This document shows positions 28,909-38,721 of a stretch of 64,000 bases of DNA, piece by piece. How positions within the stretch are numbered: the stretch's first letter is position 1; each line of letters opens with the position of its first letter. The stretch is from positions 1,637,501-1,701,500 of the forward strand of contig NZ_CP031395.1 in the NCBI RefSeq assembly GCF_004328645.1, written 5' to 3'. Origin of the DNA: Hylemonella gracilis. GTDB taxonomy: Bacteria; Pseudomonadota; Gammaproteobacteria; Burkholderiales; Burkholderiaceae_C. Under the pieces are notes generated by a model that saw only the letters and a program-made list of their open reading frames with translations, was not told the DNA's origin and did no database searches. A program made the position numbers and the translations under genes.

Positions 28909-31900
28909 GTGCCTGTTTCCAGTGTCTGCTCCGCACTTTGGCGCCCCAGCGTCTGCAGGCTGGCCTCGAACGCTTCCACGGCTTGCGGTCGTCCGAAGAA
29001 ATAGCCTTGAAAGGCCTGGCATCCCTGTTCCACCAGGAAGCGGTGCTGGGCCTCGGTCTCCACGCCTTCGGCGATCACGTCCAGTCCGAGGCCCCGACCC
29101 ATGGCGATGATGGTCTGCGCCACCATGGCGTCGCGGTGGCTGGCCGGCAGGTCGTCCACGAAGGACTTGTCGATCTTGAGCTGCGTCAGCGGCAGCTTGG
29201 TCAGGTAGTTGAGCGAGGAGTTGCCGGTGCCGAAATCGTCCAGCGAAATCATGAAGCCGCAGGCTCTCAGGGCCTGAAGCTTGCTCATCGAGACGTCGAA
29301 CTCGTCGATGGCGGTGCTCTCCGTCACTTCCAGCTTGAGTTTTTCTGCCGGGATGCCCGCGCGCCGGATCTTGGTCATGATGTCGTCCACGAAGGTGGGC
29401 GACTTGAACTGTCGCGGGCTGATGTTGACTGCCACGGTCAGGTGGCTGGTCTCGGGCCGACCGGCCCACCGAGCCAGTTGATGGCAGGCGGTGGACAGCG
29501 CCCATTGGCCGATCGGCTCGATCAGGCCGGTTTCCTCGGCCAGGGGGATGAAGTCCGCAGGTGGCACGAGTCCGCGGCGCGGATGAACCCAACGCATCAG
29601 GGCTTCGGCGCCCACAGGGCGGCCCTGCGCGTCCACTTGCAATTGGTAATAAAGCACGAGCTGGCCCCGTTCGATGGCTTCGCGCAGCTCGTGTTCAAGA
29701 TCGCGGCGACGATCGATCTCGATCTGCATCGCCTCCTCGAAGAAGCGCACAGTGTTGCGTCCTTCCTTCTTGCACTTGTACATCGCCAGCTCAGCTTGGC
29801 GCAGCAGGGTGCCAGGATCTGACCGTTCGCTGGACGACAGAGTGATGCCCACCGAGGCGGTGCAGACGAGGCGATGCCCGGCCAGCGCCAGGGGTATTTC
29901 GACGGCGCAGCGCACGGCTTCGGCCAACGCTTGGGCGCGTTGGGCCGCTTCCTGTCGTTCCAGGCCGAGGTTCTTGGCGACGAGCACGAAGCTGTCACCG
30001 CTGAAGCGGCCAATGGTGTCGCCTTCACGTGCGATCTCGCTGATGCGCCGTGCCATCTCGATCAGCAACTGATCGCCAATCACATGGCCGAGCGAGTCGT
30101 TGATCTTCTGGAACAGATCGAGGTCGATCATCATCACGGCATCGAGGGCCTGTGGTTCCGCGCCTCGGTCGGGGACGTGGCCCATGCGGTCTTCGATCAG
30201 CAGCCGGTTGGGCAGACCCGTCAGGGGATCAAAGAGCCGCAGCCGCTCGGCCAGCGCGCGCGCGTCCCGTTCAGCGGTGATGTCTTGCAGATTGCCGATG
30301 TAGCGCAGGGTACGGCCTGCCGCATCCGTGACCTCCGTGATGGACAGGCGCACCGTGTAGAGATGGCCTTCGCGGTGCCGGTTCACGACTTCACCCTGCC
30401 AATGCCCGTCGCGCTTGAGGGCGGTCCAGAGCGCCTGATAGAAAGAGGGCTCGTGCAAGCCGGACTGCAGCAAGCGGGGTGTCTTGCCGATGGCGTCCTC
30501 GGCGCAATAGCCGCTGATCCGGGTGAAGGCGGAGTTCACGCGCTCGATCACGCCGTTGGCGTCGGCGATCATCATGCCGTCGTGGCTTTCAAAGGCCACC
30601 GAGGCGATCCTCAGTTCGTGCTCCGAGCGGTGGCGCTCGGTGATGTCACGCCCGATCGTCAGGATGCCCGCGGGCGCACCCTGTGCGTCGTGCACCAGCA
30701 CCTTGACCATCTCGATGTCGCGCGTGCCGCCATCCTGGGTCCTGAAGGTGGTGTCGTATTGCAGCGGCTTGCCGCCCTGCAGCACCTCTTGGTCATTGCC
30801 CTGGACGAAATGCACGAAGGCCTTGTCGGTCAGCAGATCCTGGTCGGTCTTGCCCAGCAACTGTTCGCGTTTGAGGTTCAGCAGGCCAAGGGCACCGGTG
30901 TTGCAATCCAGGTACACGCCTTCCGGGCTCTTGAGCATCATGGCGTCCGGGCTGCTTTCGATGATGGCGCGCAGCAAAGCCCGTTCCACGCGCAGTTCCT
31001 GGGCGGCGCCCTCCAGTTGCTGATGCTTGTGCTGAATCTCGGCGGTCCTGTGCTTGACGGAGCGCCGCAGCATGCGGATCCAGAGGCCGCCAGCCGCACC
31101 CAGGCCCAGCACCAGCAGCATGGCGATCATGGCGATGCGCAGGTAAGGACGGTACTGGAAAGGCTGGCTGAACCATCTGTCGTGCAGCTGCGCGCGCTCT
31201 TCGGCGGTGATCAGGCGCATGCCTCGCTCGACCAATTCGTACGTTGCGATGTCGCCTCGGTTGACCGCCCAATGGAACTGACCTTCGTACAACTGGAACG
31301 CTCGACCAAAGTTGAGTTGGTCGCGATGCAGGTACAGATAGTAGTTGGCTGGCTCGTCGTCCATGCAGAAGATCTTGATCTGGCCTGCCTTCGCCGCTGC
31401 CAGGATGCTCTGGTAGTTCGGATAGGCGGCCAGGTCAGAGACCCCCCGGCTTGTCAGCGCGTCCACGCAGGCGTCGCCGCGCTGCACGCCGATCGTGAAG
31501 CCGCTGAGGGAGGCAGCGTCGTGGATGCCCTGGATGGAGCTGTCCACGTAGATGCTGACCGGCAGCGTGGCGTAAGGCGAGGAGAAGTCATAGAGCTGTT
31601 CACGCACCGGTGTGCGGAATATCATGTCGATCACATCGGCTTCACGGTCGCGGATAGCGCGCTGCGCCTGCGACCATTCAATGGCTTGCAGGTCCACGCG
31701 GACCCCGGTCTTGCTTTCCCAGAGTCGCCAGAGATCGACGATGTAGCCTTCGGCCTGCCCGTCCGCGCGCAGGACGACATAAGGGGGGTAGTTGTTGTCG
31801 GTGACGACACGCAAGACTGGGTCCGCATGCGACGCCGAGGCCGCGATGGTCAGTAACACCCACGCCAATTGCCATCGCCATGCTGGCAAAGGCCTTGCGC

Positions 31901-31910
31901 ATGCAGTCAC
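28905..31910 (-). CDS. Membrane receptor with SBP_bac_3, two PAS, degenerate GGDEF and intact EAL domains
   Basis: This 1001-residue protein has a signal peptide (1-29), a periplasmic amino-acid-binding-protein-like domain (about 32-250), a membrane helix (256-278), a short coiled coil, two PAS domains (about 312-425 and 434-548), GGDEF (about 555-722) and EAL (about 735-985). The GGDEF active site reads SGDSF (637-641), so cyclase activity is unlikely. The EAL domain keeps EAL (769-771), N829, E861/E864, DD (891-892), K915 and EGVE (948-951), as in active c-di-GMP phosphodiesterases. Translation starts at GTG 31910 with AGGAGG four bases upstream. It is coupled to the MtlE-like binding protein. 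Confidence 0.92.
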   Translation of the reverse strand: MTACARPLPAWRWQLAWVLLTIAASASHADPVLRVVTDNNYPPYVVLRADGQAEGYIVDLWRLWESKTGVRVDLQAIEWSQAQRAIRDREADVIDMIFRTPVREQLYDFSSPYATLPVSIYVDSSIQGIHDAASLSGFTIGVQRGDACVDALTSRGVSDLAAYPNYQSILAAAKAGQIKIFCMDDEPANYYLYLHRDQLNFGRAFQLYEGQFHWAVNRGDIATYELVERGMRLITAEERAQLHDRWFSQPFQYRPYLRIAMIAMLLVLGLGAAGGLWIRMLRRSVKHRTAEIQHKHQQLEGAAQELRVERALLRAIIESSPDAMMLKSPEGVYLDCNTGALGLLNLKREQLLGKTDQDLLTDKAFVHFVQGNDQEVLQGGKPLQYDTTFRTQDGGTRDIEMVKVLVHDAQGAPAGILTIGRDITERHRSEHELRIASVAFESHDGMMIADANGVIERVNSAFTRISGYCAEDAIGKTPRLLQSGLHEPSFYQALWTALKRDGHWQGEVVNRHREGHLYTVRLSITEVTDAAGRTLRYIGNLQDITAERDARALAERLRLFDPLTGLPNRLLIEDRMGHVPDRGAEPQALDAVMMIDLDLFQKINDSLGHVIGDQLLIEMARRISEIAREGDTIGRFSGDSFVLVAKNLGLERQEAAQRAQALAEAVRCAVEIPLALAGHRLVCTASVGITLSSSERSDPGTLLRQAELAMYKCKKEGRNTVRFFEEAMQIEIDRRRDLEHELREAIERGQLVLYYQLQVDAQGRPVGAEALMRWVHPRRGLVPPADFIPLAEETGLIEPIGQWALSTACHQLARWAGRPETSHLTVAVNISPRQFKSPTFVDDIMTKIRRAGIPAEKLKLEVTESTAIDEFDVSMSKLQALRACGFMISLDDFGTGNSSLNYLTKLPLTQLKIDKSFVDDLPASHRDAMVAQTIIAMGRGLGLDVIAEGVETEAQHRFLVEQGCQAFQGYFFGRPQAVEAFEASLQTLGRQSAEQTLETGT

Positions 31911-32355
31911 GATGCCTCCTACCCTGGATGATTCGAGAAGCCATTCCGCAGGATCAGCGCGCCTACCAGTCGGCGGTCGGACCAGCGTGCAGGCAACATA
32001 TCAAATCACAGCTTTGCGCCGCAAGGCCCTGCCGGTCATCAAACAGCGCATTCATTTCGGCCCAAAAGCGGAAGTTTTTGGGGGATGAGGTCGATTGGTA
32101 AGGAGCCTTGGCGTGGTGATGGAGGGCCGTGCCAGCGACGCAGCAAAGGCCCGTGACGCCGCAGACAGAGGGACCGACTTGAACTGCTGCGGCGTCTGGC
32201 TTAGGACAAGGTGCCTTCAGATGGTTTGGAAAACTGGGCGATAGTCGGGAATACCCCGTCCATGCAGTCCACCTCTCCTGTCGTTATCCTGACATAGTTA
32301 GGGGAGAATATCCGACTGGTTTGACTGCTAAAGCCGAATCCGGCTAGGGAAAAGC
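31911..32355. other. Intergenic region between divergent genes
   Basis: These 445 bases hold the leader of the leftward EAL receptor (AGGAGG at 31915-31920) and the promoter of the rightward PAP2 gene. I find no convincing ORF, repeat or structured RNA. Confidence 0.5.
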
Positions 32356-33162
32356 ATGCGCGTCACGTTCCTCTCCGCAATGTTCCCCAGACTGCGCCGC
32401 GCGCGCAATCAGGAATTGCTGCATCTGGTCGGATTTGTGCTGGGGGTGGTGTTGCTGTTTGGCTTGTGGCCGACGCTGGATTTGACGGTCAGCGGTTGGT
32501 TCTACGCTGGCGACGGTCAGTTTCCTGCCAAACAATGGGCTTGGGTGCGGACGATCTATGACTACCCCAAAGTGGGGCAGTGGATTGTCGTTGCCGCCTT
32601 GCTGGCGTTGCTTCTGGGGCGGTTTTTGCCGGGGCGCTGGCGCGTGACGCGCTCATGGCGGCGGCGTTGCCTGGCGCTCCTGTTGGCGGCCGCTCTGGGT
32701 GTCGGCTGGCTGGTGCATGACGTCGTGAAGGAGGTTTCCAACCGGCCGCGCCCTAATCAGACGCTCGGACTGGGCGGGGAGTACGCCTTTGTCCCGATGC
32801 TGAGGTCTGGCATGCAATGCGGGGACTGCGTATCTTTTGTCAGCGGTCATGCGGCGGGTGGCTTTGTCTACATGGCCTGGGGCATGTGGGGGGCGCCCGC
32901 GACGCGTCGTCGCTGGCGCCGCATTGGCTGGTTCGCTGGTGGCGTTCTGGGGGGGGTCCGCATCCTGCAAGGCGGGCATTTCCTCAGCGATGTGCTGTTC
33001 TCGGCCGTGGTGATGTGGCTATGTTGCTGGCTGATGCGTGAGCTGTGGCTGCGGTTCGCGCGTTGGCGTCGCTGGCGCAAGGCGGGATCTGAGGCTGACG
33101 CGGTGGTTTTGCCCGTGGTCTGTAATCAGGCTCACACGCCCAGCCTGTCGCGCAGGCTGTAG
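32356..33162 (+). CDS. PAP2-family membrane phosphatase
   Basis: This 268-residue integral membrane protein has five to six helices and the three phosphatidic-acid-phosphatase motifs: KEVSNRPRP, SFVSGHAAG and RILQGGHFLSD. Such enzymes hydrolyse lipid phosphates such as undecaprenyl pyrophosphate, phosphatidylglycerol phosphate or lipid A phosphate. The domain resembles LpxE/LpxT-like or KdsD-like phosphatases with a conserved CGDC segment between motifs 1 and 2. Its 3' end overlaps the convergent oxidoreductase gene by 31 bases. Confidence 0.88.
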   Translation: MRVTFLSAMFPRLRRARNQELLHLVGFVLGVVLLFGLWPTLDLTVSGWFYAGDGQFPAKQWAWVRTIYDYPKVGQWIVVAALLALLLGRFLPGRWRVTRSWRRRCLALLLAAALGVGWLVHDVVKEVSNRPRPNQTLGLGGEYAFVPMLRSGMQCGDCVSFVSGHAAGGFVYMAWGMWGAPATRRRWRRIGWFAGGVLGGVRILQGGHFLSDVLFSAVVMWLCCWLMRELWLRFARWRRWRKAGSEADAVVLPVVCNQAHTPSLSRRL

Positions 33163-34436
33163 TACCAGGCACCCAGCGCCGTAAAGGGGACCCGGAACAG
33201 CCGGCCGCCCGGGAAAGGGTAGTGTGGCAGGGCACCAAAGGCGTCGAAGCGTTCGGCCTGGCCGCGCAGTGCTTCGGCCAGCACCTTGCCCGCGACGTGG
33301 GTGAAGGTCACGCCGTGACCGCTGCAGCCCTGTGAGTAATAGATGTTGTCGCCCAGCCGGCCCATCTGCGGCAGGCGAGAGAGCGTGAGCAGGAAGTTTC
33401 CGGTCCAGGCGTAGTCAACCTTCACGCCCTCAAGCTGAGGGAAAGTCTTGAGCATCTTGGGCCGGACGATGGTCTCGATGTCAGTCGGATCCCGCGCGCC
33501 ATAGACCACACCACCGCCATACAGCAGACGGCGCCCGCGTCCCCGATCATTGGCCGTTAAGCGAAAGTAGTCGAGCAGGTAGTTGCAGTCTTCCACGCAG
33601 TAGTCCTGCGGCAGCAGGCTGCGAGCCAAGTCTTGCGGAAGTGGTTCGGTGGCGATGACCTGAGTGCCGCAGGGCATGGACTTGGCGGCCAACTCCGGCA
33701 GCAGGCCGCCCAGGTAGGCATTGCCGGCCACGACCACGAAGCGGGCCCGTACCTGGCCGTGCGGCGTGTGCACGACGGGAGGTGTCTGCGCGGAGCCCCG
33801 GTCGATGCGGATGGCGGGGCTCTGTTCATGGATCACGCCGCCCAGCGACACGATGGCCGCCGCCTCGCCCAGGGCCAGGTTGAGCGGGTGGATGTGGCCA
33901 CCGCCGTGATCCAGCGCACCGCCGATGTAACGCTCGGTCGCGACCACGTTGCGGATGGCGTTGGCATCCAGCATCTCCAGCTGGGTGTAGCCGTGACGCG
34001 CCCACAGCGTTTGCTGGGCTTCCAGGTGGCGCATCTGCCTGGCCGTGAAGGCCGCGAACACGCCGCCTTCTTTCAAGTCGCAGGCGATGCCGTACCTGGC
34101 CACGCGCTCCCGGATGATGCGTCCGCCTTCGAAGGCCATGGCGGCCAACAGGCGGGCGGGCTCCGCACCGACCTGGCGCTCGACGGTATCGATGTCGCGG
34201 CTGTAGCTGTTGACGATCTGCCCGCCATTGCGGCCGGAGGCACCGAAGCCGACCTGAGCGGCTTCGAGCACCGTGACCTTGAAGCCATGTTCCAGCAAGT
34301 GCAGCGCGGTGGACAGCCCTGTGTAGCCCGCGCCGATGACGCAGACGTCGGTATCCACCTGCCCGGCAAGAGCCGGGTACGCCACCTGGGGGTGGCGGGA
34401 CGCGGCGTAGTAGCTGTGGGGGTGAGACGTGCTCAT
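33132..34436 (-). CDS. FAD-dependent oxidoreductase, gamma-glutamylputrescine oxidase (PuuB)-like
   Basis: This 434-residue DAO-family flavoenzyme has an FAD-binding motif VCVIGAGYTGLSTALHLLEHG (near residue 31), then GFGASGRNGGQIV and, near the C-terminus, YYSQGCSGHGVTFTHVAG. The overall pattern is that of PuuB/OrdL proteins, which oxidise gamma-glutamylputrescine or other secondary amines to aldehyde, ammonia and peroxide. No other putrescine genes are nearby, so the substrate is uncertain. Confidence 0.85.
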   Translation of the reverse strand: MSTSHPHSYYAASRHPQVAYPALAGQVDTDVCVIGAGYTGLSTALHLLEHGFKVTVLEAAQVGFGASGRNGGQIVNSYSRDIDTVERQVGAEPARLLAAMAFEGGRIIRERVARYGIACDLKEGGVFAAFTARQMRHLEAQQTLWARHGYTQLEMLDANAIRNVVATERYIGGALDHGGGHIHPLNLALGEAAAIVSLGGVIHEQSPAIRIDRGSAQTPPVVHTPHGQVRARFVVVAGNAYLGGLLPELAAKSMPCGTQVIATEPLPQDLARSLLPQDYCVEDCNYLLDYFRLTANDRGRGRRLLYGGGVVYGARDPTDIETIVRPKMLKTFPQLEGVKVDYAWTGNFLLTLSRLPQMGRLGDNIYYSQGCSGHGVTFTHVAGKVLAEALRGQAERFDAFGALPHYPFPGGRLFRVPFTALGAWYYSLRDRLGV

Positions 34437-34520
34437 GGATGGACGCGACCCTTTGGCTTCGGCCAGCCCTTCGGGCTTTAACGTCGCTGCGCGAAGTTAG
34501 TCTGCGCCGAAGAACCGATG

Positions 34521-34542
34521 AAACCGCGTGCAGTGCACGCGG
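34521..34542 (-). terminator. Possible terminator after metK
   Basis: A 7-bp stem (CCGCGTG with CACGCGG) with a 5-base loop lies six bases after the metK stop in its direction of transcription. It is followed by only three Ts, so it is weak. Confidence 0.4.
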
Positions 34543-34547
34543 CTGGC

Positions 34548-35729
34548 TTACAGCCCGGCTGCTGCACGTAGAGCCGCAGCTTTATCGGTTCTTTCCCAGG
34601 TGAACTCGGGCTCCTCGCGGCCGAAGTGGCCGTAGGCGGCGGTCTTCTGGTAGATCGGGCGCAGCAGGTCCAGCATCTGGATGATGCCCTTGGGTCGCAG
34701 GTCGAAGTGCTCGTTCACCAGCGCCGCGATCTTGTCGTCGGCGATGACACCCGTGCCTTCGGTGTAGACCGTCACGTTCATGGGCTTGGCCACACCGATG
34801 GCATAGGCCACTTGCACCTGGCATTGCTTGGCCAGACCTGAGGCCACCACGTTCTTGGCCACGTAACGCGCCGCGTAGGCGGCGGAACGGTCCACCTTGG
34901 ACGGGTCCTTGCCGCTGAATGCGCCGCCGCCGTGCGGGCAGGCGCCGCCGTAGGTGTCGACGATGATCTTGCGACCGGTCAGGCCGCAGTCACCCTGCGG
35001 GCCACCGATGACGAAACGGCCGGTCGGGTTGACTAGGTAACGCGTGTCCTTGAGCCATTCCTTGGGAAGCACGGGCTTGATGACTTCCTCGATCACGGCT
35101 TCGTAGAAGCTGGCCTTGAGCTTGGTCGCGCTTTCGCTCTGGTCGGGGCTGTGCTGGGTGGACAGCACCACGGTGTCGATGCTGTGCGGCTTGCCGTCCA
35201 CGTAACGCATCGTCACTTGGCTCTTGGCGTCCGGGCGCAGGAAGGGCAGCTTGCCGCTCTTGCGCAACTGGGCCTGGCGCTCGACCAGGCGGTGCGCGTA
35301 ATAGATGGGGGCGGGCATCAGCTCCGGCGTCTCGTCACAGGCGTAGCCGAACATCAGACCCTGGTCACCGGCGCCGGTGTTCAGGTGGTCGTCGCTGGCA
35401 TGGTCCACGCCCTGGGCGATGTCGTTGGACTGCTTGTCGTAGGCCACCAGCACCGCGCAACCCTTGTAGTCGATGCCGTATTCGGTGTTGTCGTAGCCGA
35501 TGCGCTTGATGGTGTCGCGCGCAGTCTGGATATAGTCGACGTTGGCGTTGGTGGTGATTTCACCGGCCAGGACCACGAGGCCAGTGTTGGTCAGCGTTTC
35601 GGCGGCGACCCGGCTCTTGGGGTCTTGCGCGAAGATTGCGTCCAGGATCGCATCCGAGATTTGGTCAGCCACTTTGTCGGGATGGCCTTCGGAAACGGAT
35701 TCGGAAGTGAAGAGGTAGTCGTTCGCCAT
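34548..35729 (-). CDS. metK: S-adenosylmethionine synthetase
   Basis: This 393-residue enzyme makes S-adenosylmethionine from methionine and ATP. Motifs are [20 protein letters not shown] at the N-terminus (catalytic histidine), [12 protein letters not shown] and the glycine-rich [16 protein letters not shown]. Its leader (35730-35872) is shared with the divergent lpxL-type gene. I found no known SAM riboswitch there, although an inverted repeat is present. Confidence 0.98.
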   Translation of the reverse strand: MANDYLFTSESVSEGHPDKVADQISDAILDAIFAQDPKSRVAAETLTNTGLVVLAGEITTNANVDYIQTARDTIKRIGYDNTEYGIDYKGCAVLVAYDKQSNDIAQGVDHASDDHLNTGAGDQGLMFGYACDETPELMPAPIYYAHRLVERQAQLRKSGKLPFLRPDAKSQVTMRYVDGKPHSIDTVVLSTQHSPDQSESATKLKASFYEAVIEEVIKPVLPKEWLKDTRYLVNPTGRFVIGGPQGDCGLTGRKIIVDTYGGACPHGGGAFSGKDPSKVDRSAAYAARYVAKNVVASGLAKQCQVQVAYAIGVAKPMNVTVYTEGTGVIADDKIAALVNEHFDLRPKGIIQMLDLLRPIYQKTAAYGHFGREEPEFTWERTDKAAALRAAAGL

Positions 35730-35872
35730 TGAATAAACTCCGGTATTTGCTGCGGCGCTGGCCTGGAGTTCAGGGCGAACGCTTTAGCAGAATTGTTTTA
35801 TGTCGCCCTGCAAGTTGCTCATTTAACTCAGCGACGCGGTCATTCTAGCCTGGAAAATTCTTCTCTCACCTC

Positions 35873-36709
35873 ATGATTTTGCTGTTTCGCTTCTTGTCCA
35901 GGTGGCCTTTGGTGGTGCTTCACGGCGTAGGCTGGCTTCTGGGGTGGCTGGTGTTCAGTGCGTCTCCCACCTACAGACGCCGATTCATTGCCAACATCCG
36001 GCAGGCGGGATTGAATTGGCGGCATGGCCTTACAGCCATAGGCCAGACGGGCTGCATGGTGATGGAAACACCTCGCTTGTGGTTTGGGGGGGCGGTACCA
36101 GTGCAATGGGCAAAGGGCGCGGAACTGTTGGTACAGCAGGCATTGGATGCAGGCAAGGGCGTTCTGATACTCACACCCCATCTGGGCTGTTTTGAGATGA
36201 TTCCCCAGGAATACGCCAAGAGATTCGGTGCAGTGCAGCCAATCACCGTGCTGTACCGTCCCTCGCGGCAGCCCTATCTGCGTGAGGTCGTGGCAACGGC
36301 CCGGCAGCGGGAGCATCTGTTGACCGCTCCAACCACGCTGGCCGGTGTCAAGCAGATGCTGAAGGCTCTGCGCGCCGGTCAGTGCGTCGGTCTGTTGCCA
36401 GATCAGGTGCCGCCCGAAGGGCTAGGAGTGTGGTCACCGTTCTTTGGGCGGGAGGCTTACACCATGACCCTCTCGGCCCGTTTGGTGCAGCAAACGGGCG
36501 CATCGATTCTGCTAGTGCGTGGCGAGCGCCTGAGTTGGGGGCGAGGGTACCGGTTTCATGCCCTGCCTATGCGACAAGAACTGCCTGATGACCTGGCTGC
36601 GGCGGTGGCCATGGTCAACCAAGCCATGGAGCAGTTGATACTCAGCAGTCCAGGTCAGTACTTATGGGGTTACTCACGGTACAAGCAGCCACGCAAGGAG
36701 TCTGTCTGA
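35873..36709 (+). CDS. Lipid A biosynthesis acyltransferase (LpxL/HtrB family), first copy
   Basis: This 278-residue membrane-anchored acyltransferase adds secondary acyl chains to lipid A. It has an N-terminal hydrophobic helix and the catalytic H-x4-E pair (H103 and E108 in TPHLGCFE). It also has LLPDQVPPEGLG and a C-terminal WGYSRYK. Its stop overlaps the next gene's start (TGATG). The two form the beginning of the envelope polysaccharide locus. Confidence 0.9.
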   Translation: MILLFRFLSRWPLVVLHGVGWLLGWLVFSASPTYRRRFIANIRQAGLNWRHGLTAIGQTGCMVMETPRLWFGGAVPVQWAKGAELLVQQALDAGKGVLILTPHLGCFEMIPQEYAKRFGAVQPITVLYRPSRQPYLREVVATARQREHLLTAPTTLAGVKQMLKALRAGQCVGLLPDQVPPEGLGVWSPFFGREAYTMTLSARLVQQTGASILLVRGERLSWGRGYRFHALPMRQELPDDLAAAVAMVNQAMEQLILSSPGQYLWGYSRYKQPRKESV

Positions 36710-37581
36710 TGTGGGCGAGGTTGGGAATTGAATGCCTGCGCCTCATTGCGCTTTTGCCACTGAGTTGCGTGCGCGGTTTGGGTTCTGTCTTGGGGCTTTT
36801 GCTCTATGTGTTCGTGGGGTCGCGTCGGCGCATCGTCATGACCAACCTCGCTTTGTGTTTTCCAGACCAACCGCTGGCTCAAAGACGGCGCTGGGCCCGG
36901 GCCTGCTGCGTCTATTTCGCGCAAACCCTGCTGGATCGCGCCTGGCTTTGGCATGGCAAGTCAGACGTGGTGAGTCGACGATTGCGATTGACGGGTGCGG
37001 TGCATGATCTACAGGGAGACGCGCCCACGGTGATTTTTGCACCGCATTTTTTTGGTCTTGACGCCGCGGGCGCAGCGGTGAGTCAGCAGATCAATCGGCC
37101 CATCGCCAGCATCTACATGCCTCAACGCAACAAGGTGGCCGATGCCTGGCTGCGCAAGGGGCGGATGCGTTTTGGCGATGTGCGACTTTTTGAGCGCAAG
37201 GACGGCAGTCTCAAGTCGATCGTCGCCACGCTGCGGGCTGGCGGCTTGCTGTATCTGTTGCCAGACATGAACTACGGGCGCAAGGATTCCGTCTTTGTGC
37301 CCTTCTTCGGTGTGAACACCGCGACCGTGCCTTCATTGCCACGCTTTGCCCGCCTGGGCAAGGCCAAGGTGGTTCCGGTGACGGCTCGCCTGACCAAGAT
37401 CGGCTACGACATTGAAGTGCACCCAGCCTGGACCGACTATCCGACAGATGACGAAGCGGCGGATACGGCGTACATGAACCGTTGGCTGGAGGGAGTCATT
37501 GCCACCATGCCGGCCCAGTACTACTGGGTGCACAAACGCTTCAAAACCCGGCCCAAGGGCGACAAGAAAAAAATGTATTGA
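36709..37581 (+). CDS. Lipid A biosynthesis acyltransferase (LpxL/HtrB family), second copy
   Basis: This 290-residue paralogue of the preceding enzyme has the H-x4-D variant of the catalytic pair (H113 and D118 in APHFFGLDAA) and LLPDMNYGRKDSVFVPFFG. AAGGAG lies eight bases before the ATG at 36709, so a longer upstream start is rejected. Two coupled LpxL-type genes imply that two secondary acylations of lipid A are encoded here. Confidence 0.9.
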   Translation: MWARLGIECLRLIALLPLSCVRGLGSVLGLLLYVFVGSRRRIVMTNLALCFPDQPLAQRRRWARACCVYFAQTLLDRAWLWHGKSDVVSRRLRLTGAVHDLQGDAPTVIFAPHFFGLDAAGAAVSQQINRPIASIYMPQRNKVADAWLRKGRMRFGDVRLFERKDGSLKSIVATLRAGGLLYLLPDMNYGRKDSVFVPFFGVNTATVPSLPRFARLGKAKVVPVTARLTKIGYDIEVHPAWTDYPTDDEAADTAYMNRWLEGVIATMPAQYYWVHKRFKTRPKGDKKKMY

Positions 37582-37593
37582 CCGGAATCGATT

Positions 37594-38721
37594 TCAGTAT
37601 CGTGGGGTGGGGCGCAACGATTGCAGGCGTGCTTTTATGCGCGCGTAATGCGCATCGTCTGCTTTTACTTGGCGATTTCCAGGAATGAGGTAATCGTCTT
37701 TCAGGTAGGTCAGGAAATTGCGCCGCAACTGCTCATCGGGTGTGAACTGCTCCAGTTGAGTCAAGGCCTTTTCCAACTGAGGCCCGCTGCGAGCCGAGAG
37801 CGTCAGGCCGGGAAGATCGTAGAACGCCTGTCCTATGACAATGACTTTCTTGCTGTACAGCATGGCTTCAATGCCGACCGTGGAGCTGATGGTGATGACC
37901 GCTTCGGCATTTTCGATCAAGGTTTGAGTCGGGTATTCATTGGCGAAAAACCCCCTGTCCGCCGGCAGCAGCGAATGCAGATCGCCGTAAGTCTTGTGGC
38001 TGGAGGGGTGTTCCTTGAAGACGAACTGGTATTGCGGGAATTTGTCTGATAGAGCTCGAAGCTCATCAAACAGATGGCGCATGTTCTGAATCCAGGGGGA
38101 GAACAGAATGATCTTCGAATCAGTGTCGATTTGAAACGGGATGAAGACGTAACGTTTCGGCAATTCACGTCCCGAGGATTGCCTGGCGGTCTTGACCCGG
38201 CGAGCGACCAATTGGGCAGCCTCCGGGGCTGGCGCTGGCGGCAGGTTCCGAAAGAATGCCGGATCACGCGGTACCGAATTCCGCTCGTGGATTCCTTTGC
38301 CGTCGCAAACGGTTGTGTTGGGCAAAAAGCCATGCTCCATGAAGGCGCAGGGGATGTTGTCCCGTCGAGCGGCCTCTGCAAAAATGTAGCGGCGCGGTTT
38401 CAAGCCGTTCCAGATCACGGCCAAGCTGGGGGAGAGTCGCCGCATGGTTCTGCGGTCACAAGCGTAATGCCAGCGAAAGATCAGCCGTTGCATCGCCATC
38501 CAGATCGGGCCTGGGGATTTTCCATCGCGTTCCGCACGATAGTCTTTGATGGCATAGGACATGCAATCAGTAAGCAGCGCTTCGGGGGGCGACAGCAGAT
38601 CCGAGAGGGAGGGCCACTTCAAAGGTGAAGGACGCATCACCACGAAAGCCTCGCCCATGAACTTACCCAGCTCGTTAAAATAGGTTCGCTGAGCGAGGGC
38701 TTTTGCGCAAAAAACAATCAC
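37594..38721 (-). CDS. Capsule-synthesis-type (Capsule_synth) glycosyltransferase
   Basis: This protein of about 375 residues resembles the Capsule_synth family, whose members include KpsC/KpsS Kdo-transferases and related lipopolysaccharide Kdo enzymes. The typical second half contains ILFSPWIQNMRH, YQFVFKEHPSSHKTYGDL and AVITISSTVGIEAMLYSKKVI. I start it at GTG 38721 because GGAG lies eight bases upstream; a TTG at 38769 in the same frame has no ribosome-binding site. It is divergent from the following glycosyltransferase. It probably adds Kdo or another acidic sugar to the core or surface glycan; the exact substrate is unknown. Confidence 0.75.
   Translation of the reverse strand: MIVFCAKALAQRTYFNELGKFMGEAFVVMRPSPLKWPSLSDLLSPPEALLTDCMSYAIKDYRAERDGKSPGPIWMAMQRLIFRWHYACDRRTMRRLSPSLAVIWNGLKPRRYIFAEAARRDNIPCAFMEHGFLPNTTVCDGKGIHERNSVPRDPAFFRNLPPAPAPEAAQLVARRVKTARQSSGRELPKRYVFIPFQIDTDSKIILFSPWIQNMRHLFDELRALSDKFPQYQFVFKEHPSSHKTYGDLHSLLPADRGFFANEYPTQTLIENAEAVITISSTVGIEAMLYSKKVIVIGQAFYDLPGLTLSARSGPQLEKALTQLEQFTPDEQLRRNFLTYLKDDYLIPGNRQVKADDAHYARIKARLQSLRPTPRY

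Noticed and set aside
35730..35872. A SAM riboswitch upstream of metK
   Set aside because: None of the conserved SAM-I, SAM-II or SAM-IV core sequences was seen.
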